NCBI RefSeq assembly: GCF_013127955.1
Contig: NZ_CP053435.1
Location: forward strand, 3,695,001 to 3,759,000
Direction of reading: 5' to 3'
DNA length: 64,000 nucleotides
Source of the DNA: Spirosoma taeanense
GTDB lineage: Bacteria > Bacteroidota > Bacteroidia > Cytophagales > Spirosomataceae
Part shown: piece by piece, positions 53,908-63,942 of the stretch
How the letters are laid out: every line of letters starts with the position of its first letter
Position numbering within the stretch: position 1 is the first letter of the stretch
Notes under the pieces: model-generated
Told to the model about the DNA's origin: nothing
The model's input: the letters and a program-made list of their open reading frames with translations, nothing else
The model's database searches: none
Made by a program: the position numbers and the translations under genes

Positions 53908-56520
53908 ATGCAAAATTCCCGAAATAACCACAACTTCCTGTTAAACTTTTTTTCTGGATATCCCTTCTCCCTGCCGCTCTCTGTCAGGGTCTGTTTAACG
54001 GCGCTGAGTTTGGTTTTTAGCCTGTTTTCGGTGCAGGCACAGGTGGCTCCGTCCTCCCCGGGTGGTACTACCACAACTACTCCGGGCGCCGTCCGGTCGA
54101 GTTCAACACCGGCCTCCACGCAGGGTGTCAATATTAATAATTTACCAGCCAGTGTCCAGCAGCAAATCCGTCAGCAGGGCGGTCAGGCACCCGGTACCAA
54201 TGTCCGGACCGGCCGCACGACGGCTCAGCCTACTAATCAGCCCGCCACCAACAACGGCCAGCCCATACGGACGAACCTGAACGCCCAGGGCCGGAACCTC
54301 AATCCCAGTGATACGACTGATCCAGGGCCAACGACCAACGCCGAAGTCATCGAGAATGGTTACGAGGCTGCCCGTCGGCGCGAACGCGAAGAAACCTACC
54401 GGAAGTTATTCGGCACGTCGATTTTCAACGATCCGGCCATGGCTACGACGTTTCAGCCTAATATCAGCATGGCTACCCCCCGCAACTACATTGTCGGGCC
54501 GGGCGATCGGCTGAACATCCGGATGTATGGTTACTCGGAAAGTGATTTCAGCCAGGTTATTTCACCCGAAGGTTACGTCTATATCGCTAAGCAAACCGGC
54601 ATTGGCCCCATCTTCGTATCGGGCCTGTCGGTTGAACAGGCCAAAGCCCGCATCACCAGCCGGCTGGCAACCAAGTTCGTTGGCTTACGAAGCTCCTCCT
54701 ACGGCCCTCAGAACACCTTCCTGGAAGTATCGCTGGGCGATATACGCAGCATCCGCGTGACGGTAACAGGCGAAGCGGTTCGGCCGGGTACCTATACACT
54801 ATCGTCGCTTTCAACGGTCATGAACGCCATCTATCAGGCCGGTGGCCCGAATGAACTGGGCTCTTTCCGCAAAGTACAGCTCATCCGCAACAACCGCGTT
54901 GCAGCCACGCTCGACCTGTATGATTACCTCCTGAACGGTACGCAACACAATGATCTGCGGCTGCAGGATAATGATAACATTCGCTTTACGACCTTCATTT
55001 CCCGGGTTGAAATTACCGGAACGGTTAAGCGGAACAATATTTTCGAGATGCTGCCGGGCGAAACCCTCGACCGGCTTTTATTCTACGCGGGTGATTTTGC
55101 GGCCAATGCCTATAAAGGTCTCGTGAAAGTAACCCGCCTGACCGACCGCGAGCGCAAGGTGATCGACGTAACGGCTCCCGAGTTCAAAACGTTTGTGATG
55201 CAGGACGGCGACCTCGTCACGGTCGAGCAGTTGCTGGACCGCTTCGAAAATCAGGTAACGATTGAAGGGGCCGTGTACCGGCCGGGCCAGTATTCGCTCG
55301 ACCAGAACAAGACCCTGAAGCAACTCATCAAAACGGCGGAGGGACTGAAAGGCGATGCGTTCACCGGTCGTATCAATATCGTCCGGACACGCGAGGACCT
55401 GGCCATCGAGAATATCACTATCAATCTGGCCAACGTCATGGCCGGCACCAGCCCCGATGTACAGCTTCAGCGCGAAGACCAGATTATTATCCCATCGCGC
55501 TTTGATCTGACCGAACAGGCGAGCATCTCGGTTCAGGGCGAGGTCAATCAGCCCCTGGAAGGGATTCCGTACATCATGAATATGACCCTCAATGATGCCC
55601 TGGTCCGGGTAGGCGGCCTGAAGGAATCGGCAGCGGCATCGCAGGTAGAGGTGGTGCGCCGGAAAAAAGACGTGGATCCGCGGTCGGCCTCCGCGCAGGT
55701 AGCCGAGATTTTCCGCTTTAACATCAACCGGGATCTGTCGCTGAATTCGGATGAGAACCGGTTTGTTCTGGAGCCGTTCGACCAGATCATTGTGCGCCGG
55801 TCGCCGAACTATCTGGTACAAACGTATGCCAACGTAGAAGGCGAAGTCATCCTGCCGGGTTCATACGCCATTCGGAGCAAAGATCAGAAGATTTCGGATC
55901 TAGTTCAACTGGCGGGCGGTCTGACTCCCCAGGCCTACATAGAAGGTGCCACGCTGGTTCGGCGCGTAAAACTAAGCCCCGACGAACTGTCTCGCCAGCA
56001 GCAATCCATTGAGGAACTGGCTGATGACACCAACAACAAGACTGTAGTTGAAACCGAAGCTCTTTCGCCCGATAAGCCGGAATCAATCGGCATCAACCTG
56101 AAGCGAATTCTGGCCAAACCAGGTTCGCAGGAAGATATTCTGGTGCAGGAAGGCGACGTGCTGCGCATTCCTAAACTGCTCGAAACGGTACGCCTACAGG
56201 GTGAAGTGCTGCTTCCCACAACGGTAAAGTACCGCCCCGGCCAGACCTTCCAGGACTATATTTCACAGGCCGGGGGCTTTACCTCCAAGTCGCAGCGTCG
56301 GAAAGCCTTTGTGGTGTATGCCAACGGCTCGGTAGATCGCACCCGCAAGTTCATGTTCTTCAATGTTTATCCACGGGTAGAGCCTGGCTCCGAAGTTGTT
56401 ATTCCCAAGAAGACAACCAACCCATTGACACCGCAGCAGGTCCTGAGTTCGACAACCGGCATTGTTTCGTCGCTTCTGACGCTGGTCACGTTGATAATCG
56501 CTCTGGGCAGAACCCGATAA
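53908..56520 (+). CDS. SLBB-domain polysaccharide export protein (Wza-like)
   Basis: An 870-aa outer-membrane export protein. The signal peptide ends near residue 45 (SLFSVQAQ). It has no lipobox Cys, unlike classic Wza. A Thr/Gln/Asn/Pro-rich linker (to about 165) leads to the poly-export domain (NYIVGPGDRLNIRMYGYSES, then SPEGYVYIAKQTGIGPI). Several SLBB repeats follow (VTGEAVRPGTYTL, IEGAVYRPGQYSL, VQGEVNQPLEGIPY, VEGEVILPGSYAI, LQGEVLLPTTVKY), and a C-terminal helix (about 850-868) may cross the outer membrane. The ATG at 53908 is taken over a TTG further up because it begins near the signal peptide. It heads the glycan export operon. Confidence 0.93.
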   Translation: MQNSRNNHNFLLNFFSGYPFSLPLSVRVCLTALSLVFSLFSVQAQVAPSSPGGTTTTTPGAVRSSSTPASTQGVNINNLPASVQQQIRQQGGQAPGTNVRTGRTTAQPTNQPATNNGQPIRTNLNAQGRNLNPSDTTDPGPTTNAEVIENGYEAARRREREETYRKLFGTSIFNDPAMATTFQPNISMATPRNYIVGPGDRLNIRMYGYSESDFSQVISPEGYVYIAKQTGIGPIFVSGLSVEQAKARITSRLATKFVGLRSSSYGPQNTFLEVSLGDIRSIRVTVTGEAVRPGTYTLSSLSTVMNAIYQAGGPNELGSFRKVQLIRNNRVAATLDLYDYLLNGTQHNDLRLQDNDNIRFTTFISRVEITGTVKRNNIFEMLPGETLDRLLFYAGDFAANAYKGLVKVTRLTDRERKVIDVTAPEFKTFVMQDGDLVTVEQLLDRFENQVTIEGAVYRPGQYSLDQNKTLKQLIKTAEGLKGDAFTGRINIVRTREDLAIENITINLANVMAGTSPDVQLQREDQIIIPSRFDLTEQASISVQGEVNQPLEGIPYIMNMTLNDALVRVGGLKESAAASQVEVVRRKKDVDPRSASAQVAEIFRFNINRDLSLNSDENRFVLEPFDQIIVRRSPNYLVQTYANVEGEVILPGSYAIRSKDQKISDLVQLAGGLTPQAYIEGATLVRRVKLSPDELSRQQQSIEELADDTNNKTVVETEALSPDKPESIGINLKRILAKPGSQEDILVQEGDVLRIPKLLETVRLQGEVLLPTTVKYRPGQTFQDYISQAGGFTSKSQRRKAFVVYANGSVDRTRKFMFFNVYPRVEPGSEVVIPKKTTNPLTPQQVLSSTTGIVSSLLTLVTLIIALGRTR

Positions 56521-56545
56521 ATTAGACAATCCGTCTGCAGCAATC

Positions 56546-57667
56546 ATGAATCCAACGAACGCAACCAATCCAAACGGAGTAAACAATCTGGCAACGGCCC
56601 GAGCGCTGCCGCCGGATCAGATTTCGCCGAAGTCCGTTGTCCTGCGCCTGTTTCAGCTCAAGAACGTAGCCCGCAGAAACTGGAAACTCCTGCTCATTCT
56701 GACGGCAATTGGTGGCACTATTGGCTTTATTTACGACTTTACGCATAAAAAGAAGCCAGTCTATAACGCAGCCATCACCTTCAACCTGGGCGGAGGAGGC
56801 AATGGCGGCAACGCGTTTGGGGAACTGAGCCAGTTGGCCGGTGCCTTCGGTTTAAGCCAGGGCGCTCCGGATGCCAACATCTTCGTGGGCGACAACTTCC
56901 TGATTTACGCTAAGTCGCGGCCGGTCGTGGAAAAAACGCTTATGAAGCGGGACACCATCAACGGCAAAGACACCCTGCTGGTGAATTATTACATTAAGCA
57001 CAGCGGCATCCGCGACGAAGAGTGGGAAGAAAGTGATACGTTACGCTCGTTTTATTTCACGCGCAGTAAGAAGCCGAGCGAATACACTAAACTTGAGCAG
57101 GTGGCCATGTCGGACATCTATACGCGTATCAAGTCGGAGATGAGCGTGACGCAGCCCGAACGTAAATCCTCGTTTATGGAACTGCGCTGCGGTATGCAGG
57201 ACGAAATGCTGGCCGCTACCTTCCTGACGACCCATCTCGAAACCATCGAGGAAGATTACCGGCGAAAACAGACCAAAAAAACGCGGGAGATGTATGATCT
57301 GCTGAACTCGCGGGCCGATTCCATTGCCCGTGTGCTTACAGGTACGGAGAATCGTCTGGCACGATTTATGGACCAGAACCAGCAGGTTGTTGTAGCGCAG
57401 GGCCGGGTAACGGAAACGAAGCTGACTCGAAACTCAACGTTCCTCTCGACGCTGTACTACCAGGCGTTGCAGAGCGCCGATAACATGCGGTTGTCCCTGA
57501 TTCGGGAGGCTCCGCTGTTTACCATTATCGAACCAGTGGCCTTTCCGCTGTATAAGGAAATCATTACGCCAGTAGGCATGCAGGCAGGCATTGCCCTGGG
57601 ACTTGTTCTCTCGTTAATCGTTGTATTTTTGCGCGAGACCTTTCGCTCGGTCATGCAGGAAGACTAA
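56546..57667 (+). CDS. Wzz-like chain-length / co-polymerase protein
   Basis: A 373-aa inner-membrane protein of the polysaccharide co-polymerase type. It has one helix near residues 48-65, a large periplasmic coiled region, and a second helix near 348-366. Like other Wzz proteins it should control glycan chain length or link the inner-membrane machinery to the SLBB exporter. Family features include KKKPVYNAAITFNLGG and a long helical arm (RKQTKKTREMYDLLNSRADS). There is no tyrosine-kinase domain. The start is the ATG at 56546, 25 bp after the SLBB gene, so they are co-transcribed. Confidence 0.9.
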   Translation: MNPTNATNPNGVNNLATARALPPDQISPKSVVLRLFQLKNVARRNWKLLLILTAIGGTIGFIYDFTHKKKPVYNAAITFNLGGGGNGGNAFGELSQLAGAFGLSQGAPDANIFVGDNFLIYAKSRPVVEKTLMKRDTINGKDTLLVNYYIKHSGIRDEEWEESDTLRSFYFTRSKKPSEYTKLEQVAMSDIYTRIKSEMSVTQPERKSSFMELRCGMQDEMLAATFLTTHLETIEEDYRRKQTKKTREMYDLLNSRADSIARVLTGTENRLARFMDQNQQVVVAQGRVTETKLTRNSTFLSTLYYQALQSADNMRLSLIREAPLFTIIEPVAFPLYKEIITPVGMQAGIALGLVLSLIVVFLRETFRSVMQED

Positions 57668-57748
57668 ATCAGGTTCTGGGCGAATAGGCAATAGCGGGCC
57701 GTTTAGCAACATCCGCCCCTGAGTCCCCGAATGGAAAAAAGATAAGAG

Positions 57749-58579
57749 TTGAAGACGCACGAAGTACTTATTGAACCCGGCCGCGCCGAGCGGCATTACT
57801 GGCGTGATTTGTGGCGTAACCGCGAGTTGCTGTACATCCTGTCCATGCGCGATGTTTCGGTTCGTTACAAACAAACGGCGCTCGGCACGGCCTGGGGCCT
57901 GATTCGCCCGCTAACTACCATGCTGATTATGGTGTTCGTATTCAGCAAGGTGGCCAAGCTCAAAGGTGATCCGGGGGTTCCGTATCCGCTCATGGTGCTG
58001 GGCGGCATTACAATCTGGACGTTTTTTTCAACGGCGTTTACGCAGATCAGCAATAGCGTTACCCTGAACTCGAACCTCGTCACCAAGGTGTATTTCCCGC
58101 GGCTGATCATGCCATTGAGCTCAATTGCCGTAAGTTTTTTAGACTTTTTGGTTTCGCTGGGGTTATTTATTCTGCTGGCGGCCTGGTATCAGTTCGTTCC
58201 GGACTGGCACCTGCTGTTTGTTCCGGCATTCATGATCCTGGCAATCCTGGCAGCGTTCGCGTTTGGGTTGTTTTTTGCGGTCATCAACGTCCGTTTCCGC
58301 GACGTTGGGCAGTTGATCCCGTTCATTGTGCAGGTTGGTTTTTATGCCTGTCCAATTGCGTACAGCAGCCGGCTGGTAGCTGGTGAATCCTGGTATCCGC
58401 TGTATATTCTGAATCCGCTGGTCGGTATTATTGACGGCTTCCGCTGGGCCCTGCTTGGCGAAAAAGCGTATTTCAATCCGCAGAGCTTACTGGCTTCAGT
58501 CGTCATTGTGGGCGTTTGCCTGAGCTTGTCTGTTTATTTTTTCCGCAAACGGGAAAACACGTTTGTTGATGATATTTAA
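57749..58579 (+). CDS. ABC-2 type polysaccharide export permease (Wzm-like)
   Basis: A 276-aa permease with six membrane helices, the membrane part of a lipid-linked polysaccharide ABC exporter (TagG/Wzm/KpsM). The N-terminal cytosolic helix ELLYILSMRDVSVRYKQTALG is the classic amphipathic gate helix. The C-terminal part has PFIVQVGFYACPIAYSS and LNPLVGIIDGFRW. The frame begins with TTG at 57749, and the next ATG is inside the conserved helix, so the TTG is most likely the start. The ATPase partner follows 74 bp downstream. Confidence 0.93.
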   Translation: MKTHEVLIEPGRAERHYWRDLWRNRELLYILSMRDVSVRYKQTALGTAWGLIRPLTTMLIMVFVFSKVAKLKGDPGVPYPLMVLGGITIWTFFSTAFTQISNSVTLNSNLVTKVYFPRLIMPLSSIAVSFLDFLVSLGLFILLAAWYQFVPDWHLLFVPAFMILAILAAFAFGLFFAVINVRFRDVGQLIPFIVQVGFYACPIAYSSRLVAGESWYPLYILNPLVGIIDGFRWALLGEKAYFNPQSLLASVVIVGVCLSLSVYFFRKRENTFVDDI

Positions 58580-58653
58580 CCAATCAGCCGAGGGTAGTAA
58601 TTAGCTGGCAATCCCGCCTGCATAACGCTCTCGGCCGACTGTACACTGATCCC

Positions 58654-59910
58654 ATGTCTGTCATTACCGTCGAAAATATAAGTAAACACTACATCATCGA
58701 CCACCAGAAAGGCAAGGGCGTCAATACCCTGCGCGATGTGCTGACCGAAAACTTTCGGCAGCTCTTCGGCGGCAAAAAAGGGCAGGAGACGATAACCCGC
58801 GAGGAATTCTGGGCCCTGCGCGACGTAAGTTTTTCCGTTGAACAGGGCGACCGGGTTGGTATCGTTGGACACAACGGCGCGGGGAAGTCTACGCTGCTGA
58901 AAATCCTGAGCAAGATTATTGAACCGACTACCGGCTCCGTCCGGATTCGGGGCCGGGTGGCGTCACTGCTCGAAGTCGGTACGGGATTCCATCCAGAGCT
59001 AACCGGCCGCGAGAATATTTTTCTGAACGGATCGCTGCTGGGTATGAGCCGCAGCGAAATCCGCAAGCAGTTCGATGAGATTGTCGCCTTTGCGGGCGTC
59101 GAGAAGTTTCTGGATACGCCCGTAAAGCGGTACTCATCCGGCATGTATGTCCGGCTCGGCTTTGCGATCTCTGCCCACCTTGACCCCGAAATCATGATTG
59201 TGGACGAGGTGCTGGCCGTAGGCGATGCTGAATTCCAGAAGAAAAGCTTGGGAAAGATGCGCGACAATTCGGCCAGTGGCCGGACAATCCTGTTCGTGAG
59301 TCATAACCTGACGGCTGTGCAGGCGCTGTGCAACAAAACGCTGTACTTCGAGAAGGGTCAGCTGCTGGAACAGGGCGAGACCAATCAGGTGATTGCAACC
59401 TACCTCAGTAAGGTTTCCCGAACCCGCCTGCTGCGCGAGTGGGATACGCCCGAAACCGCCCCCGGCAACGATCTGGTTCGGATTCGGCGGATCGAACTGA
59501 TTCCGGACTATCAGGACGAGCTGACGCACATCGACGTCCGGACGCCCATGAAACTACGGTTTGAGTTCTGGAACATGATGGACCACGCCAATCTGAATCT
59601 ATCCATGCACCTCAACTCGCTTACGGGCGAATGCATTTTTAACATCGGTACGCAGTCGCAGGCGTATGGAAAAGGATTGATCGGGGGCGAATGTATTATT
59701 CCGGGCTATTTCCTCAACGACGGTTCCTACACGATCTCGGTGATGATTGTTAAGGATACGGTTACGCCCCTGTACAATCTGGAGGAAGGCATTACGTTTG
59801 ATGTTGAAGACTACCGGGAAGGCGTTGCCTGGTACGGCAAATGGCCGGGTTATGTGCGGCCCCAGTTCCCTTTTGAGATGGGTATGCTGGAGGAAGCATC
59901 GATTAAGTAA
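58654..59910 (+). CDS. ABC exporter ATPase with C-terminal Wzt-type glycan-binding domain
   Basis: A 418-aa ATPase that pairs with the preceding permease. Walker A is GHNGAGKST (72-80), the signature YSSGMYVRLGFA, and Walker B EIMIVDEVL. After about residue 255 comes an Ig-like beta domain of the Wzt C-terminal type (MKLRFEFWNMMDHANLNLSM), which in O-antigen exporters binds the end of the chain. The start is an ATG. The separate C-domain suggests that the exported glycan carries a recognised terminal group. It belongs to the same operon as the SLBB and Wzz genes. Confidence 0.94.
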   Translation: MSVITVENISKHYIIDHQKGKGVNTLRDVLTENFRQLFGGKKGQETITREEFWALRDVSFSVEQGDRVGIVGHNGAGKSTLLKILSKIIEPTTGSVRIRGRVASLLEVGTGFHPELTGRENIFLNGSLLGMSRSEIRKQFDEIVAFAGVEKFLDTPVKRYSSGMYVRLGFAISAHLDPEIMIVDEVLAVGDAEFQKKSLGKMRDNSASGRTILFVSHNLTAVQALCNKTLYFEKGQLLEQGETNQVIATYLSKVSRTRLLREWDTPETAPGNDLVRIRRIELIPDYQDELTHIDVRTPMKLRFEFWNMMDHANLNLSMHLNSLTGECIFNIGTQSQAYGKGLIGGECIIPGYFLNDGSYTISVMIVKDTVTPLYNLEEGITFDVEDYREGVAWYGKWPGYVRPQFPFEMGMLEEASIK

Positions 59911-59915
59911 TTTAG

Positions 59916-59994
59916 TTTCTGGTATTCGGTTTACGGTCTGAGCAGGCCATCGAAGACTCACCGCGTCTGGCAATGACAGATTGAATACCGTGAA
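59916..59994. repeat. Heptad array with inverted arm (TTTACGG family)
   Basis: The + strand steps TTTCTGG, TATTCGG, TTTACGG, TCTGAGC from 59916. The minus strand from 59994 steps TTCACGG, TATTCAA, TCTGTCA. About 30 nt without clear phase lies between. It occupies the gap between the ABC ATPase and the aminotransferase. Confidence 0.65.
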
Positions 59995-60007
59995 TCGATA
60001 ACACACT

Positions 60008-61114
60008 ATGATCAACGTTACCAAGTCATATCTTCCCGATTTAGAAGAATACACCGAATACCTCAAGGGTATCTGGGAACGCGTCCATCTGACCAATGAC
60101 GGCCCGCTCCTGCGCAGGCTGGAAGGCGAGATGAAGGATTTTCTGGGTGTTAAACACCTGAAGTTCTGCTCCAACGGCACGATTGTGCTGCAGATGGCGC
60201 TCAAAGCGATGAACATTACGAAAGAGGTAATCACAACCCCGTTTTCGTACGTCGCCACGACCAATGCCCTGCTCTGGGAAGGCTGCACGCCTGTTTATGC
60301 CGACATCCGTCCCGACGATTTTTGCATAGATCCTGACAAAATTGAGCCGCTCATTACCGAGGATACCCAGGCCATCATGGCTACGCACGTGTACGGAAAT
60401 GCCTGCCGGATTGAGCAGATTCAGACGATTGCGGAGAAATATAACCTGAAAGTCATCTACGACGCAGCCCATACGTTCGGCGCTACGTACAAAGGTAAAT
60501 CGATCCTGAGTTACGGCGACATCAGCACGTGCAGCTTCCACGCCACAAAGGTATTTCATACCGTGGAGGGTGGCTGTATTGTCACGAACGACGATGATCT
60601 GGCCCAGAAATTACACCACTACCGCTCGTTTGGGCACCGGAACGACGAGTATTTCAGCGTTGGTATCAACGCCAAGAACTCGGAGTTTCACGCGGCTATG
60701 GGGCTGTGTATTCTGCCGAAGGTTCAGGCGCTGATCGAAGCACGGAAGCAGGTGTTCGCCTGGTACGATGAGCGGCTGGACTTCAGCCGGATCAGTCGCC
60801 CGACGCTGACACCAGGGGTCTCGTATAATTACGCCTATTACCCGGTCGTGTTCGACTCAGAAGAAACTCTGCTGCACGTCGTGGATGCCCTGAAAGCGCA
60901 GGAAATTGTGCCACGCCGGTATTTCTATCCGTCGCTGAATACGTTGCCCTTTGCCGCAGGTTCTGAGCCGGGCGCACCCTGTCCGGTTTCAGAAGATGTT
61001 TCGCTGCGGGTGCTGTCGCTGCCGCTCTACCCCGATTTACCCGAAGCCGACGTGGACCGTATTGCCAGTATTATTAACCAGGAGGTAGCCGTACGAAGCG
61101 CGGAAGTGTTATGA
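60008..61114 (+). CDS. DegT/DnrJ/EryC1-family sugar aminotransferase
   Basis: A 368-aa PLP enzyme that makes an amino sugar nucleotide from a keto-sugar nucleotide. The PLP lysine is Lys181 in CSFHATKVFHTVEGG, and YDAAHTFGA (Asp152) binds the ring nitrogen. The SFHATK context resembles the VioA/FdtB/DesV branch acting on dTDP-keto-deoxyhexoses. No sugar nucleotide dehydratase lies in the window, so its substrate must be made by genes outside. It is 97 bp downstream of the exporter, which ties an amino sugar to the exported glycan. Its stop overlaps the next gene by 4 bp. Confidence 0.93.
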   Translation: MINVTKSYLPDLEEYTEYLKGIWERVHLTNDGPLLRRLEGEMKDFLGVKHLKFCSNGTIVLQMALKAMNITKEVITTPFSYVATTNALLWEGCTPVYADIRPDDFCIDPDKIEPLITEDTQAIMATHVYGNACRIEQIQTIAEKYNLKVIYDAAHTFGATYKGKSILSYGDISTCSFHATKVFHTVEGGCIVTNDDDLAQKLHHYRSFGHRNDEYFSVGINAKNSEFHAAMGLCILPKVQALIEARKQVFAWYDERLDFSRISRPTLTPGVSYNYAYYPVVFDSEETLLHVVDALKAQEIVPRRYFYPSLNTLPFAAGSEPGAPCPVSEDVSLRVLSLPLYPDLPEADVDRIASIINQEVAVRSAEVL

Positions 61115-63171
61115 CCGTTTTGTATATTCTGTCTCTGATTCTTTTTGTTGCATACCTTGGCCGGCTCTCGACGCATATCTGCCGCCGGTCATTGACGGAG
61201 TGGCTGCTGACGCTTTTTCTGCTGGGCGCGGGCAGCGTTATTCTGACCGGGTTCGTGCTGTCGGGCCTGTATCAAACGGCCAACGCGCCGGTCTGGGCCG
61301 GGTCGGTTTTCGTGACGGCAACAATCATCGGCTGGGTACTCCGTCGCCTGTCGTCCGAGCAGCCTCGTTTTTCGGCTCTCCAGCTCATTCGTGAGCGTCG
61401 TCATCTCTTCGGGCAGTGGTTTGGCGGCTTGTCGGCCTATCCAAAGTTCCTGTTTTCAACCCTGTTTGCGACGCTGGCCATTATTGCGGTTACGAATCTG
61501 CTCCTCGTTTTCTTTACAGTTCCGAACGAATGGGACAGCATGACCGGCCACCTGAACCGGGTTATGCAGTACATCCAGCGGGGTTCCATGCGGCACTTCG
61601 GCGGCACCAACTGGAATATTGATACCTACCCGAAGAGCGTCTGTACACTTCAGATTTACTCGTTTCTGATGACGGGGCGATTTGAGAATGGGTTTAAATT
61701 CATCCATCACCTCAGCTACTGGACAGCCATTGTAGCCGTGTTCGGGATTGTTCAGCGGTTGGGCAACGGACGGCTCTCCGCCAGTTTTTTCTGCGCGCTG
61801 GCGTATGCGCTCCTGCCTGACTTTCTGATGCAGGCCATCACGACCGAGACCGACATCGTGTTGACTGCTTATCTGAGTGTGTTGCTCTTTATGCTGTTCG
61901 CCTACCAGCAGACAACGCCCCCTAAAGATAGCCGCTATCTCTGGCTGGCGGGCATGGCGTTCGGGATTGCGTTTGGTCATAAGATTACGTTTGCCCTGCT
62001 GCTGCCATCGGTGTTCGTCATTATGGTGTACACCGTTTTTCTTTCTCCATCCTGGACCATTACGTTCAACCGGACCTGGCGGCTGGGCGCGGCCATCCTG
62101 GTGAGCGTTTGTTTGTGGACGTTGCCAACCGGGTACCTGAAGAACATCGAAGTATTTGGCCATCCCATCGGTCCGCCGACGGCCCTGAAACACCAGTCGG
62201 TGGAGCGGGCGGGTTCGCTGTCAAACCTGCTGGAGCAGGGCAGTCGGAACGTCGTGCGGTATGGCTACGATCACATTAATCTTGATGGCATCCGGAACGT
62301 TGCCATTGGTGCCAGACTTAACCACGCCATGCGCCAGCCGCTAGTTGCGCTGGAAGATAAACTGCACATGCGGCTGGACGAAGAAACTGACTTTTCGATT
62401 CAGCCCTTCGCGTTCGACCGGAAGTTCGTGTTTTATAACGCCAATCCCTACTGGGGTATCTTCGGCTTTGGCCTGGCGCTGCCCTTGGTGCTGCTGGTGC
62501 TGATTGGTGTCGTGCGGTCAACACCCCATTTGTTTCTGGGGCTTGCCCTGCTGCTGCATTTCGCGGCCCTCTCCTACTCGGCTCCGTACGACCCGTTCAA
62601 AGGGCGCTATTTTATCGAGACGGGCTTGTTTGGCATTACGTTTCTGGCGTTGATTTTTCTGCACGCCCGCACCTCCGTCGATGTTCCCGGCCGTACACTC
62701 TGGAAAAGTTACGTCGGCCTGGTTACAGTACTGGGATGCGTTTCGGCGCTGATGTGCGTATTTCTGAATACCCGGGCCCTACCATTTGCCTGGACCCCTC
62801 CCGATGGACATTCCTTTCCTTCGGCATTTAACTCCGACCGCATCCGGCAGATGACCCTCGGCCGACCCGATATTTACGTTCCCTACAAACGTTTCGACGA
62901 ACTCGTGCCGGCTAATGCAACGGTCGCCCTCGGCACCATCAACGACGACTACGAGTATCCGCTCTACGGGCCTGATCTGTCGCGTCGGCTGATCGCTATC
63001 AACCCCTTCGAACAGGGACTACGGCCCATTCCAAAGGAAGCGGACTATCTGTTCTTTGCCAAGAGTGTAATTCAGCCGCAACCCGGCGATATTCGTCTGG
63101 GCACCGACACGACGATGCGTCAGGCCGTCATTGTGCCGGGCGAAGATTATTATTTACGTAAGTTGAAATAG
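61111..63171 (+). CDS. Multi-pass membrane protein, family 39-like glycosyltransferase
   Basis: A 686-aa membrane protein with about 13 hydrophobic helices and a C-terminal soluble part of about 130 residues. After the fourth helix it has VPNEWDSMTGHLNRVMQYIQ, resembling the acidic D-x-x-x-H motif of GT-C glycosyltransferases, and later FALAYALLPDFLM-like helices. It is most likely a polyprenyl-linked sugar transferase or a Wzy-like polymerase. The start ATG overlaps the aminotransferase stop (ATGA), so translation is coupled. A substrate cannot be named. Confidence 0.75.
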   Translation: MTVLYILSLILFVAYLGRLSTHICRRSLTEWLLTLFLLGAGSVILTGFVLSGLYQTANAPVWAGSVFVTATIIGWVLRRLSSEQPRFSALQLIRERRHLFGQWFGGLSAYPKFLFSTLFATLAIIAVTNLLLVFFTVPNEWDSMTGHLNRVMQYIQRGSMRHFGGTNWNIDTYPKSVCTLQIYSFLMTGRFENGFKFIHHLSYWTAIVAVFGIVQRLGNGRLSASFFCALAYALLPDFLMQAITTETDIVLTAYLSVLLFMLFAYQQTTPPKDSRYLWLAGMAFGIAFGHKITFALLLPSVFVIMVYTVFLSPSWTITFNRTWRLGAAILVSVCLWTLPTGYLKNIEVFGHPIGPPTALKHQSVERAGSLSNLLEQGSRNVVRYGYDHINLDGIRNVAIGARLNHAMRQPLVALEDKLHMRLDEETDFSIQPFAFDRKFVFYNANPYWGIFGFGLALPLVLLVLIGVVRSTPHLFLGLALLLHFAALSYSAPYDPFKGRYFIETGLFGITFLALIFLHARTSVDVPGRTLWKSYVGLVTVLGCVSALMCVFLNTRALPFAWTPPDGHSFPSAFNSDRIRQMTLGRPDIYVPYKRFDELVPANATVALGTINDDYEYPLYGPDLSRRLIAINPFEQGLRPIPKEADYLFFAKSVIQPQPGDIRLGTDTTMRQAVIVPGEDYYLRKLK

Positions 63172-63237
63172 GTTTGTAGTCCTGGTTGTCCGATTCAGGG
63201 ACTTAATACCGCAAACCGAACCCAAACCCGGAACCGA

Positions 63238-63936
63238 ATGACGCTTGCTATCATGCAACCCTATTTTTTGCCGTACATTGGCTATATGCAGCTGATGAAC
63301 GCCGTCGATACGTTTGTGCTGTACGACGACGTGGCGTTCATTAACCGGGGCTGGATCAATCGAAACAAGCTGCTGATCAACGGGCAGGAGTATCTGTTTA
63401 CCGTTCCGCTAAAGGATGCCAGCCAGAACAAACGCATCAACGAAGTACACCTGGCCGACGATCCGAAATGGCGCGGCAAACTGCTCAAAACAATTGAGCA
63501 GGGCTACCTTAAAGCGCCATACTATGGAACGGTTATGCCCCTGACCGAGAAAATCATCAATTTTGCGACTGATTCCATCGCCGATCTGGTGCATAACAGT
63601 CTGGTTGAACTGAATGGCTATCTGGGCATCGGCACGAAGCTGATTCCTTCCTCAGCCATATATAACAATACCCACCTGAAAGCGCAGGAGCGGATTCTGA
63701 ATATTTGCCAGCAGGAACACGCAGCCCGTTATATCAACCCGATTGGCGGCCTCGACCTGTACGACAAGCCAACCTTTGCGCAGGCGGGTATGGAACTGAA
63801 GTTTATTCAGGCGAAGCGGGTCGAGTATCCTCAGTTCAGGAATGAATTTATTCCCTGGCTATCTATTCTAGACGCGCTGATGTTCAACGACGTAGCAACG
63901 GTTCAGGCAATGCTAAATGAATATGAATTAGTGTAA
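63238..63936 (+). CDS. WbqC-family protein
   Basis: A 232-aa WbqC-like protein, the last gene of the glycan operon. The start LAIMQPYFLPYIGYMQLMNA, then VDTFVLYDDVAFINRGWINR, is the hallmark of the family. NKLLINGQEYLFTVPLKD and IKAQRILNICQ-like helices follow. Family members sit in O-antigen and capsule loci and have been proposed to be sugar acyl- or aminotransferase partners, without proof. Here it follows the DegT aminotransferase by one gene, the typical context. The start is the ATG at 63238. A more divergent paralogue is at 11190-11852. Confidence 0.92.
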   Translation: MTLAIMQPYFLPYIGYMQLMNAVDTFVLYDDVAFINRGWINRNKLLINGQEYLFTVPLKDASQNKRINEVHLADDPKWRGKLLKTIEQGYLKAPYYGTVMPLTEKIINFATDSIADLVHNSLVELNGYLGIGTKLIPSSAIYNNTHLKAQERILNICQQEHAARYINPIGGLDLYDKPTFAQAGMELKFIQAKRVEYPQFRNEFIPWLSILDALMFNDVATVQAMLNEYELV

Positions 63937-63942
63937 ACGTTG

